A DNA stretch of 64,000 bases, taken from the NCBI RefSeq assembly GCF_019645815.1, contig NZ_CP080997.1, forward strand, positions 310,001-374,000, in the 5' to 3' direction. This DNA comes from Mycolicibacter heraklionensis. Lineage in GTDB: Bacteria; Actinomycetota; Actinomycetes; Mycobacteriales; Mycobacteriaceae. A program made the translations under genes and the position numbers. A model generated the notes under the pieces. The model worked only from the letters and a program-made list of their open reading frames with translations. It was not told the DNA's origin and made no database searches. Positions 44,065 through 53,164 of this stretch are shown one piece after another. Position 1 is the first letter of the stretch, and each line of letters begins with the position of its first letter.

Positions 44065-45333
44065 ATGGCCAGTCACCGTCAGGACCGGAGTCGCCTGCTC
44101 AACAGGCGCCTGATCAGCGTCGGCACGACGACCGGAGCTCTGCTGGTCGCCGGGCTCGCTCCGATCAGCCTCGCGCCGGCCGCGCACGCCGACCTATGGG
44201 ATCTGATCGTCGACCCGATAGGCGATGTGTTCGCCGGCGGCCAGGCGAACGACACCTTCGGCGACTTCGCCGATCTGAGCGTCGTCGGCCTGGGCAGTGC
44301 CGAGGCCGGCCCGCTCGACTTCTGGCAGTCGATCAACGACTCGCTTCAGGAATGGCTCGGCAGTGCCTCCGGCATGCAGATGGCTGAGATGATCAACGCG
44401 CCGTTCGTGTACCTGTTCGGGCGGGACCTGATCGGTAATGGCCTCGACGACTTCACCGACGCGAACACCTCCCTGTTCGGCAGTTCCGGCATGTACGGCG
44501 ACCTCGGTGACGGCGGCTTCCTATTCGGCAACGGCGGGGACGGGGCCGCGGGCGAGGTCGGCGTCAACGGCGGCGTCGGCTGGGCGGGCGGTTCGGCCGG
44601 GCTGTTCGGCGACGGCGGTGACGGCGGTGCGGGTGCGGCCGGAGCGGCGGGTGGTGCCGGCGGCGACGGCGGCAGCCTGTTCGGCAATGGCGGCAACGGC
44701 GGGGCCGGTGGTGATTCCACCGGCGTCGCGGTGCCCGGCGGTGACGGCGGTGCGGGCGGCAATGCCGGCTCCTGGTTCGGCAACGGCGGCAATGGCGGCG
44801 ACGGCGGCCTCGGCTTGCTGGGCGTCCAGGGCGTGTCCGCCGGGGCCGGGAGCGCCGGCGGCAACGGTGGCGACGGCGGTAACGGCGCCTCCCTGGGGTA
44901 CGGCAACGGTGGTAACGGCGGTGCCGGCGGCACGGGCGGTAATGGGGCCACGGTGAGCGGTGGTGGCGGCGGTGGCGGTGGCGGTGGCGGAGGTGGTGGC
45001 GGCGGCACCTCGGGCACCAATACCGCGGGCGGCAACGGTGGTCGCGGTGGCTCTGGTGGCAGCGCCGGTCTGATGTCCGGGAACGGCGGCAACGGTGGTG
45101 ATGGCGGCGACGGCGGCTACGCCGGGGTCCGCGGACCCGACACCCCCGGCGGCCAGGGCGGCGTCGGTGGCCAAGGCGGAGCGGGCAGCATCAGCGGGAA
45201 CAACGGGGCAGCCGGCACTACCGGGAACACTCCCGGCAGCCATGGCGGCGGCGGTGGCGGATGCGTCCCCAACCCCGGTGGCGGCGGCCCGGGCGGACCG
45301 GGTAGCGGTACGGGCTGTAACGGCGGCGGCTAA
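44065..45333 (+). CDS. Secreted PGRS-repeat protein without a PE domain
   Basis: A 422-residue protein. Residues 1-42 look like an export signal: basic SRLLNRRLISVG, a hydrophobic core TGALLVAGLAPI and the end APAAHA. The Arg pair could make it a Tat-type signal. A unique segment to about residue 150 includes LFGRDLIGNGLDDFTDAN. The rest is a Gly-Asn-Gly-Gly/Gly-Gly-Ala repeat of PE_PGRS type, including a run of about 12 glycines near 45000. The usual N-terminal PE domain is missing, so export by ESX-5 via PE is not expected. GAGGAGGT lies before the ATG at 44065. Function unknown; repeats of this kind form Gly-rich surface domains that bind calcium in some cases. Confidence 0.8.
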   Translation: MASHRQDRSRLLNRRLISVGTTTGALLVAGLAPISLAPAAHADLWDLIVDPIGDVFAGGQANDTFGDFADLSVVGLGSAEAGPLDFWQSINDSLQEWLGSASGMQMAEMINAPFVYLFGRDLIGNGLDDFTDANTSLFGSSGMYGDLGDGGFLFGNGGDGAAGEVGVNGGVGWAGGSAGLFGDGGDGGAGAAGAAGGAGGDGGSLFGNGGNGGAGGDSTGVAVPGGDGGAGGNAGSWFGNGGNGGDGGLGLLGVQGVSAGAGSAGGNGGDGGNGASLGYGNGGNGGAGGTGGNGATVSGGGGGGGGGGGGGGGGTSGTNTAGGNGGRGGSGGSAGLMSGNGGNGGDGGDGGYAGVRGPDTPGGQGGVGGQGGAGSISGNNGAAGTTGNTPGSHGGGGGGCVPNPGGGGPGGPGSGTGCNGGG

Positions 45334-45881
45334 GCGCTGCGGGAAGTCTCTGGGACTGCCCAGTCGATCGCGGCGGCGATCACCCAGCCGAGGATTCCGG
45401 CCACCAGGCCGAAGCCGAGGTGGAAGAGCGCTTTGTCGCCGATGCCCACCACGGCCGCGTGATGGCCGCCGAAGAGTCCTGTTGCAATCGGAACAGCAAG
45501 CGCGACAAGGTGAATCGGAGCCGCGGCAAGCGCGATCAACCACCGGCGGCACCGCACGGCGGGGATGGTTGTCAGCAGGTACAGGAACGGCGCGGCGCCC
45601 AGGTAGCGAACCCCGGCCCAGGGGCCTGGGCCGGACTGCAGCAGCGCGGTGGCCGCCGTCGACGCCGCACCCACCGCGAGCACCGTCTGCGGCCTGCGGG
45701 TGGTGAGGGCCACCGCCACCAACAGGGTCAGCCACACCAGGCCGCGATGCCCGGGCAATCCCAGCGGCATCCGCATGTCGGAGGACAGGGTGATCACCAC
45801 GGCAGCGGCAGCTGGGAAGACGACTTCGCGGGCCAGCACCAGGCTCGTCGGTCGCCCCGCGGTCCACGGCATCACGGTCAT
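45330..45881 (-). CDS. Small integral membrane protein, unknown function
   Basis: A 183-residue protein with about five hydrophobic segments: VVFPAAAAVVITL, LVWLTLLVAVALTT, VLAVGAASTAATALL, LIALAAAPIHLVALAVPIA and LGFGLVAGILGWVIAAAIDW. It resembles the membrane portion of actinobacterial sensor kinases and related small membrane proteins, but no kinase domain follows. The start MTVMPWTAGR at 45881 has TGAGG upstream; the longer frame to 45914 is less likely. Its stop overlaps the end of the convergent PGRS gene by 4 bases. Confidence 0.65.
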   Translation of the reverse strand: MTVMPWTAGRPTSLVLAREVVFPAAAAVVITLSSDMRMPLGLPGHRGLVWLTLLVAVALTTRRPQTVLAVGAASTAATALLQSGPGPWAGVRYLGAAPFLYLLTTIPAVRCRRWLIALAAAPIHLVALAVPIATGLFGGHHAAVVGIGDKALFHLGFGLVAGILGWVIAAAIDWAVPETSRSA

Positions 45882-45979
45882 CGCCTCAAGGTAGGCCCGA
45901 CGGCCGCGCCGCACAACCTCATCTGAGGGTTATGTCGGCGCCTAGCAGCTTGAATACGTGTGGACACCTCCTTACGGTC

Positions 45980-46432
45980 ATGCACATGCGGTCAGCTGCT
46001 GGGTGCCTGTTCGGAGTGGGTCTGGCGGCACTTGTGGTCGGCGCCGCAGTGGCGGGATGCGGCGGCGACACCGATACCGACACGGCGACGGGATATCGCT
46101 TGGTCGTTCGGCAGGACGGCCGAGTGCTGGACGAGTTCGACCTGGCCCGGCTGGGCGGCTTGCCGCAGACCGAGATCGCGACGCCGCAATCACACGGAAG
46201 CCCCGTGCAGCGAGGCCCTGCGGTGCGAACGGTTCTCGACGCCGCCGGGGCCACGGCGGTCCACAGTGTTCGGTTCGAAGGACGTGACCCGGCGCAGACG
46301 CTCACCGCCGCCGAGCTCACCGATCGGGTCGTGCTGAGTTTCACCAAACGCGACACCCTCAAGCTGGCCGGGACCGACCTCGAGCGCGACCGGTGGGTTC
46401 GCGATGTCAGCACAGTGGTCGTCAACCCGTGA
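45980..46432 (+). CDS. Lipoprotein with molybdopterin-oxidoreductase-like domain
   Basis: A 150-residue protein with a lipoprotein signal: GCLFGVGLAALVVGAAVAGC, with lipobox AVAGC. A small domain follows: GYRLVVRQDGRVLDEFDLA, LGGLPQTEIATPQSHGS and RGPAVRTVLDAAGA. This resembles stand-alone copies of the sulfite-oxidase-type molybdopterin-binding domain, which often have no cofactor. The start may be 45980 or the Met two codons later. The stop overlaps the GTG start of the next gene, so the two are co-translated. Role unknown; a link to the molybdo-formate dehydrogenase is possible but unproven. Confidence 0.6.
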   Translation: MHMRSAAGCLFGVGLAALVVGAAVAGCGGDTDTDTATGYRLVVRQDGRVLDEFDLARLGGLPQTEIATPQSHGSPVQRGPAVRTVLDAAGATAVHSVRFEGRDPAQTLTAAELTDRVVLSFTKRDTLKLAGTDLERDRWVRDVSTVVVNP

Positions 46433-47205
46433 CGGTCTTTGCCGGCGTCGACCTGCTGATCGGCATCGACGACACCGACGACCAGTTCAGTCCCGGTACC
46501 GGCCGGCGCGCCCGGGCGCTGCTACGCGAGTTGGCGGCCGCCGGGCTGGGCAGCGAGGCCGGGGCTACCCGGCACCAACTCCTCGTCGACGACCGCGTTC
46601 CCTATACGTCGCACAACTCCAGTGCCTGCCTGGCCTGGCGCAGTCCCGGAGCCGACCCGCACGCGGTGCGCGACGAGATCATCGGCTTTGTCGCCGGGTT
46701 CCTGGAACGCGTCTGTCCGCCGGCCGCGGACCCCGGTCTGGCGGTGGCGATTCCGGCTGATTTAAGCGATATTCGCCCGCTGGTGGAGTTCGGTCGGCGG
46801 GCCAAACGGGAAGTGTTGCAGCGGACGCAAGCCCGCCGTCTCGGCGAGGAACTCGGTGTGCACGTGTCCGGGCACGGCGGCACCCACGACGGGGTGTTGG
46901 GCGCCTTGGCGGCGGTCGGTCTGCAACTCTCCGGCGACGACGGCCTGTTCATCACATTGCCCGGGCTGGCGAACCTGCCCGCCGAGGCAACCGTCGACGA
47001 ACTCCTGGCCAGTGTGCCCATCGATGATGTCCGTGACGGCAGCGCCCGCCGACCGGCACCCGGTGAACTGATCGAGTTGGGCGACTGGGTCCGCCCCGTT
47101 CTGCTTAAGGGCCGCGCCGTGCTGCTGCTGGACCCACCCCTGCAGCACCCCGATGGTCGGCGTAGCTGGCGGACCGCACCGCGGTGGGTGGTCAAGAAAC
47201 ACTGA
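46429..47205 (+). CDS. TiaS-like GIDDTD-motif protein
   Basis: A 258-residue protein opening [20 protein letters not shown]. The GIDDTD motif is the nucleotide-binding hallmark of archaeal TiaS (tRNA-Ile2 2-agmatinylcytidine synthetase) and relatives. Bacteria do not use agmatidine, so the role here must differ. Later conserved blocks are [30 protein letters not shown] and [15 protein letters not shown]. The C-terminal zinc and RNA-binding parts of TiaS are missing. It is translationally coupled to the preceding lipoprotein (GTGA overlap). It could be an ATP-dependent modifying enzyme; I cannot name the substrate. Confidence 0.65.
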   Translation: MTVFAGVDLLIGIDDTDDQFSPGTGRRARALLRELAAAGLGSEAGATRHQLLVDDRVPYTSHNSSACLAWRSPGADPHAVRDEIIGFVAGFLERVCPPAADPGLAVAIPADLSDIRPLVEFGRRAKREVLQRTQARRLGEELGVHVSGHGGTHDGVLGALAAVGLQLSGDDGLFITLPGLANLPAEATVDELLASVPIDDVRDGSARRPAPGELIELGDWVRPVLLKGRAVLLLDPPLQHPDGRRSWRTAPRWVVKKH

Positions 47206-47318
47206 GGTCTATCCGCAGTTACGGGACCATTCAGGGCCTGACAGGGCATATCGTGACTGCATCAGCTTCATCAGTCCGCAGGTTAGGTGGCGGCGTATTG
47301 GCTGGAAGGGGTTCCGCC

Positions 47319-47618
47319 ATGGTTCTGAACGTCGTGCCCGAAGGCCTGGCTGCGACGAGCGCGGCCGTCGAGGCGATCACCGCGGCGCTGGCGGCAGCGC
47401 ACGCGACCGCGGCGCCGTTGATCACCGCGGTGGCGCCGCCTGCGATCGATCCGGTGTCGTTGCGGGCCGCGGCGGAACTCAGCGTGCAGGGCAGCCAGCA
47501 CGAGGCGGTCGCTGCGTGCGGCACCGAAGTGTTGGGCCGGGCCGGTGTGGGGGTCGCTCAAGCGGGGGTCAATTACCTGATCGCAGACACCCTGGCGGCG
47601 TCGGTGTTTTCGCAATAG
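47319..47618 (+). CDS. PE family protein (PE5-like, duplicated cassette)
   Basis: A 99-residue PE protein, [19 protein letters not shown], with the PE pair at residues 7-8 and no extra C-terminal domain. It pairs with the next PPE as a helical heterodimer secreted by ESX-3. GGAAGGGG precedes the ATG at 47319. It resembles the PE at 58774 in the main operon but is clearly diverged in both protein and DNA. First gene of a PE-PPE-esxG-esxH cassette that duplicates the order inside ESX-3. Confidence 0.9.
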   Translation: MVLNVVPEGLAATSAAVEAITAALAAAHATAAPLITAVAPPAIDPVSLRAAAELSVQGSQHEAVAACGTEVLGRAGVGVAQAGVNYLIADTLAASVFSQ

Positions 47619-47628
47619 CGGTGCGGTG

Positions 47629-49227
47629 ATGTCGGCCCCTGCCACCTGGATGGCGGCCCCGCCCGAGGTGCACTCGGCAATGCTGAGCACCGGGCCGGGG
47701 CCGGGGCCGCTGCTTGCCGCGTCGGCGGCCTGGGCGACATTGGGCAGTGAGTACCTCAGTGCCGCAAGTGATCTCACCGCCGTTCTCGGCGATGCTCAGC
47801 AGGTATGGGCCGGCCCGACCGCGGAGGCATATGCGGCGGCGCATCTGCCTTATCTGGCCTGGCTGCAGCTGGCCGGCGCGCTCAGCGCCCGAACCGCCGC
47901 CCAGCACGAGGTGATCGCGTCGGCGTACAGCAGTGCCCTGGCGGCCATGCCGACCCTCGCCGAGTTGGCCGCCAACCACGCCACCCACGCGGTGTTGGTG
48001 GCGACCAATTTCTTCGGGATCAACACCGTGCCGATCGCGGTCAACGAGGCCGATTACGCCCGGATGTGGACCCAGGCGGCCACCGTCATGAGCGCTTACC
48101 AGGCAGCCAGCGAGACCGCGCGAAGCTTGGGGCATTCCAGCGGCAGCGCGCAGGCCGGGATCGCGGCGGCCGGCGACGGTACGGGCGGCGGCGGGGGAGG
48201 CAATGGCGGTGGCAGCGGTGACGGAAGCGGATCGTTTGACCTGCCAACGCCGGCTGAGATCTGGCAGATGCTCTTCGGCGCCGACGGCCAGCAGGTTCCC
48301 GGACAAGGCCAGCCCAATTGGAGTCCCGCGGAATTCCTGCAGAATCTGTCCAATTTCGTCAACGGCACCGAGAAGGCGCTGGCCTGGCTGCAACAGAACT
48401 TTCAAGGACCGCTCACGCCCGCTCAGTGGTGGCAGCTGACGACCTACTTCATCGCGTGGCAGACCTACCGCGCCGTCAACTGGACGCTGCGCAGCCTGCG
48501 TTTCCTGTTGCAACTGTCCCCGCTGCTGGCGGGTGTCGGGCTGAACCTGGCGATCGGCAGCCTCGCCGCGGTCGCACCGCCGGCCGGCCTGGCCGGCTTG
48601 GCGGGGCTGGCCGGAATCCCCGCACCGGCGGTGCCGCCACCGGTGCCGGCGGCACCCGCTGCGGTGTCACCGGTCATCTCCGGTGGCGCAACGGCTCCGG
48701 CGCCGAACCCCGTGACGGCGCCGGCCTCGGCAGCACCTGCTGCGCCGGCGATGACGTCGCCCACCACCCCCGCCGGCACCGCACCACCACCACCGGCGGC
48801 GCCCCCGTTGATCGGTACCGAGGGCACGTTCCACAGCTACCTGGTGGGCTGGCTTCCCTCGTCGCAGAGCGCTGCCGGCCGTGCGGGCGCGAAAACGGCC
48901 CGGCCCGCCGCCGGCGTAGCGGCCGCCGCGGCGGCCGGCGCAGCGGAGACCGGCACGGCGCGGCACGGCGGCCGTCGGCGCGGCCGGCTGATCGACCCCG
49001 GCTACCGCTACGAATACCTCGAGGACGACGCCCCGGGGCTCGAACCGGACCTGGCGCCGCAGACCCGCTCTAGCGCAGCGGGCTTCACGGGGACGCTCGG
49101 CAAGACCGGGATGGCGCGCGCCGCCGGTCTGGCGGAGCTGACCCGAGACGAGTACGGCCGAGGCCCCGCTGAACCGATGCTGCCGGCCTCCTGGGACGGC
49201 CCGGACGAAGCCCGTCGACGCACATAA
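47629..49227 (+). CDS. PPE family protein (PPE4-like, duplicated cassette)
   Basis: A 532-residue PPE protein. The N-terminal domain of about 180 residues has [40 protein letters not shown], and [21 protein letters not shown] Gly/Ser linker ([18 protein letters not shown]) leads to a C-terminal region with hydrophobic helices, a Pro/Ala-rich stretch and a final [17 protein letters not shown]. The last block also occurs in the PPE at 59085, which is shorter and has a different middle. A GTG one codon upstream is an alternative start. It lies 10 bases after the PE stop. Confidence 0.92.
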   Translation: MSAPATWMAAPPEVHSAMLSTGPGPGPLLAASAAWATLGSEYLSAASDLTAVLGDAQQVWAGPTAEAYAAAHLPYLAWLQLAGALSARTAAQHEVIASAYSSALAAMPTLAELAANHATHAVLVATNFFGINTVPIAVNEADYARMWTQAATVMSAYQAASETARSLGHSSGSAQAGIAAAGDGTGGGGGGNGGGSGDGSGSFDLPTPAEIWQMLFGADGQQVPGQGQPNWSPAEFLQNLSNFVNGTEKALAWLQQNFQGPLTPAQWWQLTTYFIAWQTYRAVNWTLRSLRFLLQLSPLLAGVGLNLAIGSLAAVAPPAGLAGLAGLAGIPAPAVPPPVPAAPAAVSPVISGGATAPAPNPVTAPASAAPAAPAMTSPTTPAGTAPPPPAAPPLIGTEGTFHSYLVGWLPSSQSAAGRAGAKTARPAAGVAAAAAAGAAETGTARHGGRRRGRLIDPGYRYEYLEDDAPGLEPDLAPQTRSSAAGFTGTLGKTGMARAAGLAELTRDEYGRGPAEPMLPASWDGPDEARRRT

Positions 49228-49449
49228 GTTAATCCGCATTCGCGGCCGTTGATCCAATTAAAGGTTCGTAGAACGAGGTAATTGCCGTAGCATTGTTCCT
49301 CAGTTATTGACCGGACTGAACTCCGCCGGCGTTCTTGTCCGGGAGTGCCGAGCCGCTCTCAACGATGCGAGCAACGGGCGGTCGCGGCCTCCATGGAACC
49401 CGAACGGCGCGGCCCGCGACTAATCGATAGTGGAGAGAGGAGTGCGGGG

Positions 49450-49743
49450 ATGAGTTTGTTGGATGCGCATATTCCGCAGTTGGTGGCGTCGGAGTCGGCG
49501 TTTGGTGCCAAGGCGGCGTTGATGCGGTCGACGATGGCGCAGGCGGAGCAGGCGGCGATGTCGGCGCAGGCGTTTCATGTGGGTGAGGCGGCTGCGGCGT
49601 TTCAGGGGTCGCATGCGCGGTTTGTGGCGATGGCGGCGCGGGTGAATGCGTTGCTGGATATGGCGCAGGTGAATCTGGCGGATGCCGGTTCGACGTATGT
49701 GGCGGCTGATGCGGCTGCGGCTTCTGGTTACACCGGGGTTTAG
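49450..49743 (+). CDS. EsxG-like WXG100-family protein, second copy
   Basis: A 97-residue secreted EsxG homologue ([20 protein letters not shown]). It forms a 1:1 complex with EsxH and leaves through ESX-3. The DNA is identical to the copy at 60565 except at 49456 (codon 3, Leu for Met) and 49707 (silent). The shared tract starts about AGGAGTGCGG just before the ATG and stops at the stop codon. Codons are strongly G/T-ending, unlike most neighbours. A 29-base spacer separates it from the EsxH gene. Confidence 0.95.
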   Translation: MSLLDAHIPQLVASESAFGAKAALMRSTMAQAEQAAMSAQAFHVGEAAAAFQGSHARFVAMAARVNALLDMAQVNLADAGSTYVAADAAAASGYTGV

Positions 49744-49772
49744 CTGGCGGGCCAGGGAGAAGGAGCAGACTG

Positions 49773-50060
49773 ATGTCGCAGATTATGTACAACTACCCGG
49801 CGATGTTGGCCCATGCGGCTGAGATGAATGGGTATGCGGGCACGTTGCAGGCGGTGGGTGCTGATATTGCCAGTGAGCAGGCGGCGTTGTCGGCGGCGTG
49901 GCAGGGCGATACGGGGATGACGTATCAGGCGTGGCAGGCGCAGTGGAATCAGGCGATGGAGGAGTTGGTCCGCGCGTATCACGCGATGGCCACCACGCAT
50001 GAGACCAACACCTTGATGATGAATGCGCGCGACACCGCCGAAGCCGCCAAGTGGGGCTGA
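49773..50060 (+). CDS. EsxH-like WXG100-family protein, second copy
   Basis: A 95-residue EsxH homologue ([19 protein letters not shown]) with the WXG-type turn AWQGDTG. His14, His70, His76 and Glu77, the zinc-site residues of M. tuberculosis EsxH, are all present. The coding DNA is identical over all 288 bases to the copy at 60873, while the DNA on both sides differs at once. EsxG-EsxH supports iron acquisition and, in pathogens, blocks host ESCRT. This copy ends the duplicated cassette. Confidence 0.95.
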   Translation: MSQIMYNYPAMLAHAAEMNGYAGTLQAVGADIASEQAALSAAWQGDTGMTYQAWQAQWNQAMEELVRAYHAMATTHETNTLMMNARDTAEAAKWG

Positions 50061-50149
50061 CAGAGCGCACGCTCTGGTCTGTTACGGCCGGTTGCGGGCC
50101 GCCGTCGTCGGACATTCCATCGTGGTCATTGCGGCGTAGGGTCCGTGGA

Positions 50150-51058
50150 ATGCCTGTGATGCGTAGTGAAGGTGACAGCTGGGATATCAGTACGAGTGTC
50201 GGTTCCACGGCATTGCGCGTAGCCGCCGCCAGGGCACTGGAAGCCGGCAAAACCGATCCGGCCGCGACCGATCCCTATGCGGAGCTGTTCTGCCGGGCGG
50301 CCGGCGGGGAGTGGGAAGCTTTGGTGGCGGGCACCTTGTCCGACCATCCGCTGTTGACCGCCGACTTCGGGGAGCACTTCGTCAACTACCAGGCCGCCCG
50401 CACCCGCTATTTCGACGACTACTTCCAGCGCGCCGCCGAGGCTGGGCTGCGCCAGGTGGTGATTCTGGCCGCCGGACTGGACTCCCGGGCCTTCCGATTG
50501 TCCTGGCCGGACGAGACAACGATCTTCGAGTTGGACCAGCCGCAAGTGCTCGCCTTCAAGAGCTACGTCCTGTCGCAGCGCGGCATCCGTGCCACGGCGG
50601 AGCGGCGTGAGGTCGCCGTCGACCTGCGTGAGGACTGGCCGCAGGCGCTGCGTGAGGCCGGCTTCGACCCGGCCCAACCGTCGGTGTGGATCGCCGAGGG
50701 CCTACTGATCTACCTCCCCGCCGTTGCGCAGCAGCAGCTGTTCGCCGGAATCGATGGCCTGGCCGCCTCGGGCAGCCGCGTGGCGATCGAGGAGGGCATA
50801 CCCCTGTCCAGCGAGGATTTCGAGGCCGCGGTGCGGGCCGAGGTCGCTGCCGGTGACGACAGGCGGATGTATTTCCGGCTGGTCTATAACGAGCGCTGCG
50901 CGCCTGCCGAGCAGTGGTTCGGCGAACGGGGCTGGACTGCGGTCGCGACGCCGATGGCTGATTGCCTGCGTCAGCTGGGACGTCCGGTTCCGGAGCCGGA
51001 CACTCCGGCCGGTCAGATGATCCTGCGGAACTCGCTGATCTGGGCAGCCAAGAGGTAG
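50150..51058 (+). CDS. SAM-dependent methyltransferase (Rv0281-like)
   Basis: A 302-residue member of the mycobacterial family of putative S-adenosylmethionine-dependent methyltransferases (leucine carboxyl methyltransferase fold). [20 protein letters not shown] opens it. [15 protein letters not shown] is the SAM-binding loop, [12 protein letters not shown] the acidic strand, and [19 protein letters not shown] follows. It precedes the ESX-3 operon as Rv0281 does in M. tuberculosis. Start 50150 or the Met three codons later. Acceptor substrate unknown. Confidence 0.9.
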   Translation: MPVMRSEGDSWDISTSVGSTALRVAAARALEAGKTDPAATDPYAELFCRAAGGEWEALVAGTLSDHPLLTADFGEHFVNYQAARTRYFDDYFQRAAEAGLRQVVILAAGLDSRAFRLSWPDETTIFELDQPQVLAFKSYVLSQRGIRATAERREVAVDLREDWPQALREAGFDPAQPSVWIAEGLLIYLPAVAQQQLFAGIDGLAASGSRVAIEEGIPLSSEDFEAAVRAEVAAGDDRRMYFRLVYNERCAPAEQWFGERGWTAVATPMADCLRQLGRPVPEPDTPAGQMILRNSLIWAAKR

Positions 51059-51127
51059 GAGCGGTGGGTGGCAATTGCCGAGAACCGTTGTGGAAGACGA
51101 GCCCCGCATGCGGTAGCGTACGGGACA

Positions 51128-51146
51128 ATCGAAAATGATTTTCAAT
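51128..51146. promoter_or_regulatory. Zur-type palindrome upstream of ESX-3
   Basis: GAAAAT-G-ATTTTC (51131-51143) is a perfect palindrome with AT extensions on both sides, 186 bases before the eccA3 start. The form fits the AT-rich palindromic Zur sites of mycobacteria, and M. tuberculosis ESX-3 is known to be repressed by zinc through Zur. The call is by eye and not scored. Confidence 0.65.
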
Positions 51147-51264
51147 AAGGAGTCGGTGATGGGTTGGGACGACGTCGGCGCATCAGCGTCTCGTTCGTGG
51201 GCCGAAAAACCGCCTGTGAGAGTGATGGAAGTCGCCCGCCGATCGGCTCGATCGATCTCGACAG

Positions 51265-51283
51265 TTAGCTTATGCAATGCTAA
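51265..51283. promoter_or_regulatory. IdeR-type iron box upstream of eccA3
   Basis: TTAGCTTATGCAATGCTAA matches the 19-base IdeR consensus (TTAGGTTAGGCTAACCTAA) at 14 positions, with intact TTAG and CTAA ends. The arms extend to AGTTAGC and GCTAACT (51263-51285). It lies 48 bases before the eccA3 start, a repressor position. Mycobacterial ESX-3 operons are known IdeR targets. Confidence 0.75.
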
Positions 51284-51331
51284 CTTCAGCCGGGTTGGTG
51301 CAGTCAAAAATAGTGAAGGGGCGAGCCACGC

Positions 51332-53164
51332 ATGAACAACGGTGATGCGGCTTTGCTCACCCCGAATCCCCGGGTTGACGAGGAAACCCTCAGCCGGTTT
51401 GCCACCTGCTGCCGAGCCCTCGGGATCGAGGTTTACCAGCGCAAACGTCCTGCCGACCTGGCCGCGGCCCGTACCGGCTTCGCGGCGCTGACCCGTATCG
51501 CACACGAGCAGTGCGATGCCTGGATCGGCCTGGCGGCCGCCGGCGACCAGTCGCCGCGGGTACTGGCCGCCATCTCGGAGACTGCCGCCAGCGCCGGAGC
51601 CCTGCAGCGGCGCCTGGACCTGAAGCCGGGTGCGCTCGGGTTCCACTACGACACCGGGCTGTACCTGAAGCTGCGCGCCACCGAAGCCGACGACTTCCAC
51701 CTCGCCCACGCCGCGCAACTGGCGATGGCCGGCCGGTGCGCCGAGGCGAACGAGGTGGTCGCGGAGATCACCCAGCGGCGTCCCGACTGGAACGACGCTC
51801 GCTGGATGGCGATCGCGGTGAACCACCACGCCGAGCGCTGGTCGGACATGGTCAAGCTGCTGACTCCGATCGTCAACGACCCCGATCGTGACGAGCTGTT
51901 CACCCACGCCGCCAAGATCGCCCTCGGGATCGCCCTGGCGCGGCTGGGCATGTATGCCCCGGCGTTGTCTTACCTGGAGGAGCCGGAAGGCCCGATCGCG
52001 GTCGCGGCCACCGACGGGGCGCTGGCCAAGGGACTGATCCTGCGAGCCCAAGACGACGAGGAATCCGCGGCCGAGGTGCTGCAGGATCTCTATGCCGCCA
52101 ACCCGGAGAACGAGCAGGTTCAACAGGCCTTGTTGGACCACAGCTTCGGGATCGTCACCACCACCGCGGCCCGGATCGAGGCCCGGACCGACCCCTGGGA
52201 CCCCGACACCGAGCCCAGTGCCGAGGACTTCGTCGACCCGTCCGCCCATGAACGCAAGGCCGAACTGCTGGCCGAAGCCGAGCGTGAACTCGGCGAGTTC
52301 ATCGGGCTGTCCGAGGTCAAGAACCAGGTTCAGCGGCTCAAGAGCTCGGTGGCCATGGAAGTGGTGCGCAAGCAGCACGGGCTCGCTGTCGGTCAGCGCA
52401 CCCACCACCTGGTGTTCGCCGGGCCGCCTGGGACCGGTAAGACCACCATCGCGCGCGTGGTGGCCAAGATCTACTGCGGCCTGGGGCTGCTGAAGAAAGA
52501 GAACATCAAAGAGGTGCACCGTGCCGACCTGATCGGCCAGCACATCGGTGAGACCGAGGCCAAGACCAACGCCATCATCGACAGTGCTCTGGACGGGGTG
52601 CTGTTCCTGGACGAGGCCTACGCGTTGGTGGCCACCGGCGCCAAGAACGACTTCGGTCTGGTTGCCATCGACACGCTGCTGGCGCGGATGGAGAACGACC
52701 GTGACCGGCTGGTGGTGATCGTCGCCGGGTACCGCGCCGACCTGGACCGGTTCCTGGACACCAACGAAGGTCTGCGGTCGCGCTTTACCCGCAGCATCGA
52801 CTTCCCGTCCTACCAGCCCCCGGAGCTGGTCGAGATCGCCTACAAGATGGCCGAGCAACGCGACAGCCGTTTCGAGCAGGCTGCACTCGAGGAGATGCAG
52901 GCGCTGTTCGGTCAGCTGGCCGAGGCGTCGCATCCCGACGCCAACGGCATCGCCCGGCGCAGCCTGGACATCGCCGGCAACGGCCGGTTCGTGCGAAACC
53001 TCGTCGAACGCTCCGAGGAGGAGCGCGAATTCCGGCTTGACCATTCCGAGCAGTCCGGCACCGGGCTGTTCACCGATGAGGAGCTCATGACCATTACGAC
53101 CGAAGATGTTCGTAACTCGGTGGCGCCCTTGCTGCGTGGCCTGGGCCTGGAGGCCAACGCATGA
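51332..53164 (+). CDS. eccA3: ESX-3 AAA+ ATPase EccA3
   Basis: A 610-residue cytosolic ATPase of type VII secretion. The N-terminal tetratricopeptide-like region spans about residues 1-280. The C-terminal AAA+ domain has Walker A GPPGTGKTT at about 364-372, Walker B GVLFLDEAYAL near 425 and sensor/arginine region NEGLRSRFTRSIDFPSY. It is thought to act on PE/PPE substrates and their EspG chaperone. A GGGGCG-rich patch lies upstream of the ATG. First gene after the control region; its stop overlaps eccB3 by 4 bases. Confidence 0.95.
   Translation: MNNGDAALLTPNPRVDEETLSRFATCCRALGIEVYQRKRPADLAAARTGFAALTRIAHEQCDAWIGLAAAGDQSPRVLAAISETAASAGALQRRLDLKPGALGFHYDTGLYLKLRATEADDFHLAHAAQLAMAGRCAEANEVVAEITQRRPDWNDARWMAIAVNHHAERWSDMVKLLTPIVNDPDRDELFTHAAKIALGIALARLGMYAPALSYLEEPEGPIAVAATDGALAKGLILRAQDDEESAAEVLQDLYAANPENEQVQQALLDHSFGIVTTTAARIEARTDPWDPDTEPSAEDFVDPSAHERKAELLAEAERELGEFIGLSEVKNQVQRLKSSVAMEVVRKQHGLAVGQRTHHLVFAGPPGTGKTTIARVVAKIYCGLGLLKKENIKEVHRADLIGQHIGETEAKTNAIIDSALDGVLFLDEAYALVATGAKNDFGLVAIDTLLARMENDRDRLVVIVAGYRADLDRFLDTNEGLRSRFTRSIDFPSYQPPELVEIAYKMAEQRDSRFEQAALEEMQALFGQLAEASHPDANGIARRSLDIAGNGRFVRNLVERSEEEREFRLDHSEQSGTGLFTDEELMTITTEDVRNSVAPLLRGLGLEANA

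Noticed and set aside
44500..45330. Repeat array as a possible CRISPR or minisatellite
   Set aside because: The repetition is codon-level Gly-Asn-Gly-Gly coding with no constant repeat and spacer; I saw no CRISPR array in the window.
44346..45867. Pro-rich and Ala/Thr-rich antisense frames over the PGRS gene
   Set aside because: Expected complements of Gly-rich GGC/GGT repeats; the sense strand has a signal peptide and ribosome binding site.
9000..50000. Insertion sequences, transposases, integrases or att sites that would explain the island
   Set aside because: No transposase or integrase motif was seen in any supported gene, and no direct repeats at the tRNA-Sec gene were recognised by eye.
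51135..51335. 66-codon frame before eccA3
   Set aside because: It starts inside the Zur-like site, crosses the IdeR-like site and has no similarity or codon signal; treated as regulatory DNA.
50702..53044. 780-codon minus-strand frame opposite the methyltransferase and eccA3
   Set aside because: It crosses two real genes and the ESX-3 control region and lacks recognisable motifs.
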